Of a stretch of 9,388 bases of DNA, positions 6,813-9,388 are shown piece by piece. The stretch covers positions 1 through 9,388 of the forward strand of contig CAMUQR010000031.1 in the NCBI GenBank assembly GCA_947097085.1. The letters are read 5' to 3'. The stretch's first letter is position 1. Each line of letters opens with the position of its first letter. The notes under the pieces were generated by a model. That model was not told where the DNA came from, ran no database searches, and worked only from the letters and a program-made list of their open reading frames with translations. The position numbers and the translations under genes are program-made. Origin of the DNA: an uncultured Candidatus Saccharibacteria bacterium (GTDB lineage: Bacteria; Patescibacteriota; Saccharimonadia; Saccharimonadales; Saccharimonadaceae).

Positions 6813-6856
6813 TGATAGTGTATATCTTTTAATTTAAAAAGGGGAGAATAACAAAA

Positions 6857-8092
6857 ATGGATCAACCAATTCGCGTTAATTCAGAAATTGGACGTTTAAA
6901 AACAGTTATGCTGCATCGTCCAGGCGAAGAATTAGAAGCTTTAACACCAGAATATATGGGTCGAATGCTGTTCGACGATGTACCTTTCTTAAAAAAGGCA
7001 CAGGAGGAGCACGATGCTTTTGCGCAAGTCTTGCGTGACAATGGCGTTGAGGTGTTGTATCTCGACCAATTAGTCGCCGAAGCGCTTTATACCGAAGAAA
7101 TTAAGTGGCAATTCTTAAAAGAAATGGTTCGCGCGTCGAAGCAAGATGATGGTTACTCAACCGAAGCGATTATTAATTATCTCGGTAATATGGATACTTT
7201 AGCGATGGTGCGTAAAATTATGGCTGGTGTCAAAAAAGAAGAAGTTAGTGTCATGGAACCAGAGAATAAGCAACTTCATCATTATATGGTTGACGAATAT
7301 CCGTTCTATTTGGATCCGATGCCAAACTTGTATTTCACCCGCGACCCAGCAGCTGCTATCGGCAATGGCGTCAGCGTTAATAAAATGCACTGGCCAGCTC
7401 GTCGCCGTGAGTCGTTATTTATGGAATATATTCTCAATTATCACCCACGTTTCCGTGATGCGCATGTCCCAATGTGGTATAACCGCAATAACCGCTTCTC
7501 AGTAGAAGGTGGTGACGAATTAGTCTTAAATAAAGATACCTTGGCAATTGGTATTAGTGAGCGTACTGAAGTTGAAGCTATCGAAAAAGTCGCCTAAAAA
7601 CTCCTCCGCGAATCGGATTTCAAACGAGTTGTGGCGATGAAAATCCCATCAAAGCGTGCTTTCATGCACCTTGATACGGTGTTTACAATGATTGATTATG
7701 ATAAGTTCTCAATTCACCCCGAAATCTTGACTGATGGTGGTAAATTAGATATTTACATCATGGAAAAAGCCGACAACCAAGTTGGTTATCACATCACTTA
7801 CCAACAAGACCTCAAACAAGTCTTGCAAGATGTCCTCGGTGTGCCAGAAATTCACCTGATTCAATGTGGTGATGGCGATATGATCGCAGCTGCGCGTGAG
7901 CAATGGAATGATGGTTCAAACACCTTAGCAATTGCCCCGGGTGTGGTAGTGACTTACGCACGCAACTACATCACGAATGAAGCACTGCGTCGTGCTGGCA
8001 TTAAAGTTATCGAAATCGTCGGTGCAGAGCTTGGTCGCGGTCGCGGTGGTCCACGCTGTATGTCAATGCCGTTAGTACGAGAGGAGATTTAA
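6857..8092 (+). pseudogene. arcA: Arginine deiminase, interrupted by an in-frame TAA
   Basis: Arginine deiminase hydrolyses L-arginine to L-citrulline and ammonia, the first step of the arginine deiminase ATP-yielding pathway. The frame would give 411 residues, the family's normal size, but codon 247 (7595-7597) is TAA. The same frame continues directly with KLLRESDFKRVVAMKIP. Before the stop are the N-terminal SEIGRLKTVMLHRPGEE, FTRDP (D163) and EGGDELVL (E217). After it are MHLDTVFTMIDYDKF (H271, D273), EQWNDGSNTLAIAPGVV and GRGGPRCMSMP with nucleophile C401. Each half lacks essential residues. A restart at GTG 7631 or ATG 7637 is possible but has no ribosome-binding site. One base change (for example AAA, CAA or GAA to TAA) explains the damage, and nothing else looks decayed, so it is recent, a sequencing error or, less likely, read through. 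arcB overlaps its final stop by one base. Confidence 0.9.
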
Positions 8093-9084
8093 TGTTGAAT
8101 CTGAAAGGTAAGTCTTTTTTGGCGCTGAAGGACTTTAGTCCACGGCAAATTCGCCTAATGCTTGATACTGCTATTCAGTTCAAGAAAAATAAATACACAG
8201 GCGTGCCAAACCGCATTCATGAAGGCAAAAACATTGCTCTACTGTTTGAAAAAACTTCTACGCGAACCCGTTGCGCTTTTGTGACGGGAGCGCATGACCT
8301 TGGTATTCACGCTGAATATCTTGGTAAAGACGATATCCAACTTGGTAAAAAAGAATCAGTCGAAGACACTGCTAAGGTGTTGGGTCGGATGTTTGACGGT
8401 ATTGAGTTCCGTGGTTTTGATCACAAAACGGTTGAAATGCTCGCCAAGCACTCTGGTGTGCCAGTCTGGAACGGTCTGACAGATAAGTTCCACCCAACTC
8501 AAGGCCTGGCAGATTTGATGACAATTGAAGAAAATCTCGGTTTCCTAAAAGGTGCGCGCCTCGCTTATGTTGGTGATGGTCGCAACAATGTGGCTAATAC
8601 TTTGATGTTTGCTGCAGCGCTGATGGGACTGGATTTCCGCATTGGCTCACCGAAGGAACTCTTTCCAGATCCAGCTTTAGTAGAAGAAGCTAAAGCTTTG
8701 ATTACTAAATACAAAACCGGTGCGTCAATCACCATTACCGATAACCCAAAACAAGCAGTAGCTGGCGTTGATGCCGTTTATACTGACGTGTGGGTCTCCA
8801 TGGGCGAGGAGGATAAATTCGCCGAACGAATTGGTTTACTAAAAGCGTATCAAGTCAATCGAGAGCTGATGACAGCCACCGGCAATGCCGATGTTAAATT
8901 CTTGCACTGTCTGCCGGCTTTTCATGACAAAGAAACGATTTTTGGTAAACAAGTGTTTGAACAGCACGGTTTAACTGAGATGGAAGTGTCAGACGAAGTC
9001 TTCCGTTCGCCAGCTAGCGTGGTGTTTGATCAAGCGGAAAATCGGATTTATACGATTGAAGCAATTATGGCTCTAACAATCTAG
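8092..9084 (+). CDS. arcB: Ornithine carbamoyltransferase (catabolic, ArcB)
   Basis: A 330-residue ornithine carbamoyltransferase, full length. In this pathway it splits citrulline with phosphate into ornithine and carbamoyl phosphate in the cytoplasm. The carbamoyl-phosphate-binding motif STRTR (56-60), HPTQ (134-137), the ornithine-binding DVWVSMG (232-238) and HCLP (272-275) with the active Cys are all present, so the enzyme should be functional. The ATG overlaps the arcA stop (TAATG) and has its own strong GAGGAG ribosome-binding site, so it can be translated even though arcA is interrupted, although the early stop may lower mRNA levels by polarity. The catabolic role is inferred from operon position between arcA and the transporter. 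Confidence 0.95.
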   Translation: MLNLKGKSFLALKDFSPRQIRLMLDTAIQFKKNKYTGVPNRIHEGKNIALLFEKTSTRTRCAFVTGAHDLGIHAEYLGKDDIQLGKKESVEDTAKVLGRMFDGIEFRGFDHKTVEMLAKHSGVPVWNGLTDKFHPTQGLADLMTIEENLGFLKGARLAYVGDGRNNVANTLMFAAALMGLDFRIGSPKELFPDPALVEEAKALITKYKTGASITITDNPKQAVAGVDAVYTDVWVSMGEEDKFAERIGLLKAYQVNRELMTATGNADVKFLHCLPAFHDKETIFGKQVFEQHGLTEMEVSDEVFRSPASVVFDQAENRIYTIEAIMALTI

Positions 9085-9113
9085 AGCGACAACAACAAAA
9101 GAAAGGATAAGAT

Positions 9114-9388
9114 ATGGCTACAGATGATAAGCCAAAAAAGAAAGCATTTAAAATGCCTTCAGCTTTCAGCACGCTATTTATAATTATCGCGCTGATGGCT
9201 GCTTTGACCTGGATTATTCCTTCAGGTAAATATAATATGATTCCTGATCCAAACGATTCCTCTAAGGAAATCCGTGAAGCAGGTAGCTACAAATCGACCG
9301 AAAAAGTCGAAACAACTAAAGACGAAAAGACCGGTGAGGAAACGACAACCGATCGACGTCAGGGAGCTTGGGATGTCTTTATTTCACC
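9114..9388 (+). CDS. YfcC/ArcD-type arginine-ornithine antiporter, 3'-partial
   Basis: The first 91 residues of a membrane carrier of the YfcC family, often annotated as a basic amino acid antiporter. It starts MATDDKPKKKAFKMPSAFST, then has a first membrane helix (about 20-36, ending TWIIPSGKY) and an RQGAWDVFISP segment typical of the family before the next helices. Between them is a charged loop rich in K, E and T (about 42-80) that looks longer than usual. The ATG follows GAAAGGA and starts 29 bases after arcB, so it belongs to the arc operon. The likely role is exchange of outside arginine for inside ornithine. The sequence is cut by the window edge. Confidence 0.8.
   Translation, partial: MATDDKPKKKAFKMPSAFSTLFIIIALMAALTWIIPSGKYNMIPDPNDSSKEIREAGSYKSTEKVETTKDEKTGEETTTDRRQGAWDVFIS

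Noticed and set aside
7631..8092. A separate 153-residue gene downstream of the arcA stop
   Set aside because: It continues the arcA frame and family similarity, has no ribosome-binding site, and lacks D163 and E217, so it is the second half of arcA.
1..9388. TGA recoded as glycine, CRISPR arrays, tRNA/rRNA genes, insertion sequences
   Set aside because: Genes read through fully in the standard code with no internal TGA; no spaced direct repeats, RNA gene signatures or transposase motifs were seen.

Overview
The window looks like part of a small-genome Patescibacteria (CPR) chromosome, most likely Candidatus Saccharibacteria (TM7). This is inferred, not proven. The hints are moderate-to-low GC, A/T-rich intergenic regions, compact gene packing, an ArcA-ArcB-YfcC-type arginine deiminase operon of the kind known from host-associated Saccharibacteria, and a SipW-like signal peptidase beside a TasA-like secreted protein. 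All recognisable genes use the standard code: the complete ones end in TAA or TAG, and no TGA is read as glycine, which argues against Gracilibacteria/Absconditabacteria.

Left part (1-4210), surface sugar genes. A 5'-truncated FAD-dependent oxidoreductase of the polysaccharide-cluster type is followed on the + strand by a membrane-anchored GT2 glycosyltransferase. A hairpin terminator at 1986-2023, with U-tracts on both strands, separates this pair from the convergent - strand genes. These are galE (UDP-sugar 4-epimerase), with a promoter so close to its ATG that the mRNA is probably leaderless, and a GT4 glycosyltransferase with its own promoter and terminator.

Middle (4211-6775), a protein secretion module. 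A divergent promoter region precedes a two-gene operon. The first gene encodes a TasA/camelysin-like secreted protein. The second encodes an ER-type (Ser/His) SipW-like signal peptidase fused to four further membrane segments and a C-terminal LamG/concanavalin-like domain. The last membrane segment and the residues after it (AxIIASIKN..N..RT) copy the signal-peptide cleavage region of the TasA-like neighbour (AxIVASIQN..N..RT). The peptidase therefore appears to carry its own substrate, possibly a LamG subunit released by self-processing into the same surface structure. A 13-bp hairpin at the start of the peptidase gene may lower its expression relative to the TasA-like gene. This module is the most novel item in the window.

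Right part (6776-9388), arginine catabolism. A good extended -10 promoter drives arcA, arcB and a YfcC/ArcD-type antiporter that runs off the end. ArcA would convert arginine to citrulline and ammonia, ArcB would convert citrulline to ornithine and carbamoyl phosphate, and the carrier would exchange arginine for ornithine. A carbamate kinase gene would be expected outside the window. arcA is interrupted by one in-frame TAA at codon 247, with perfect family similarity and the same frame on both sides. The pathway is therefore broken at its first step, unless the stop is a sequencing error or is read through.
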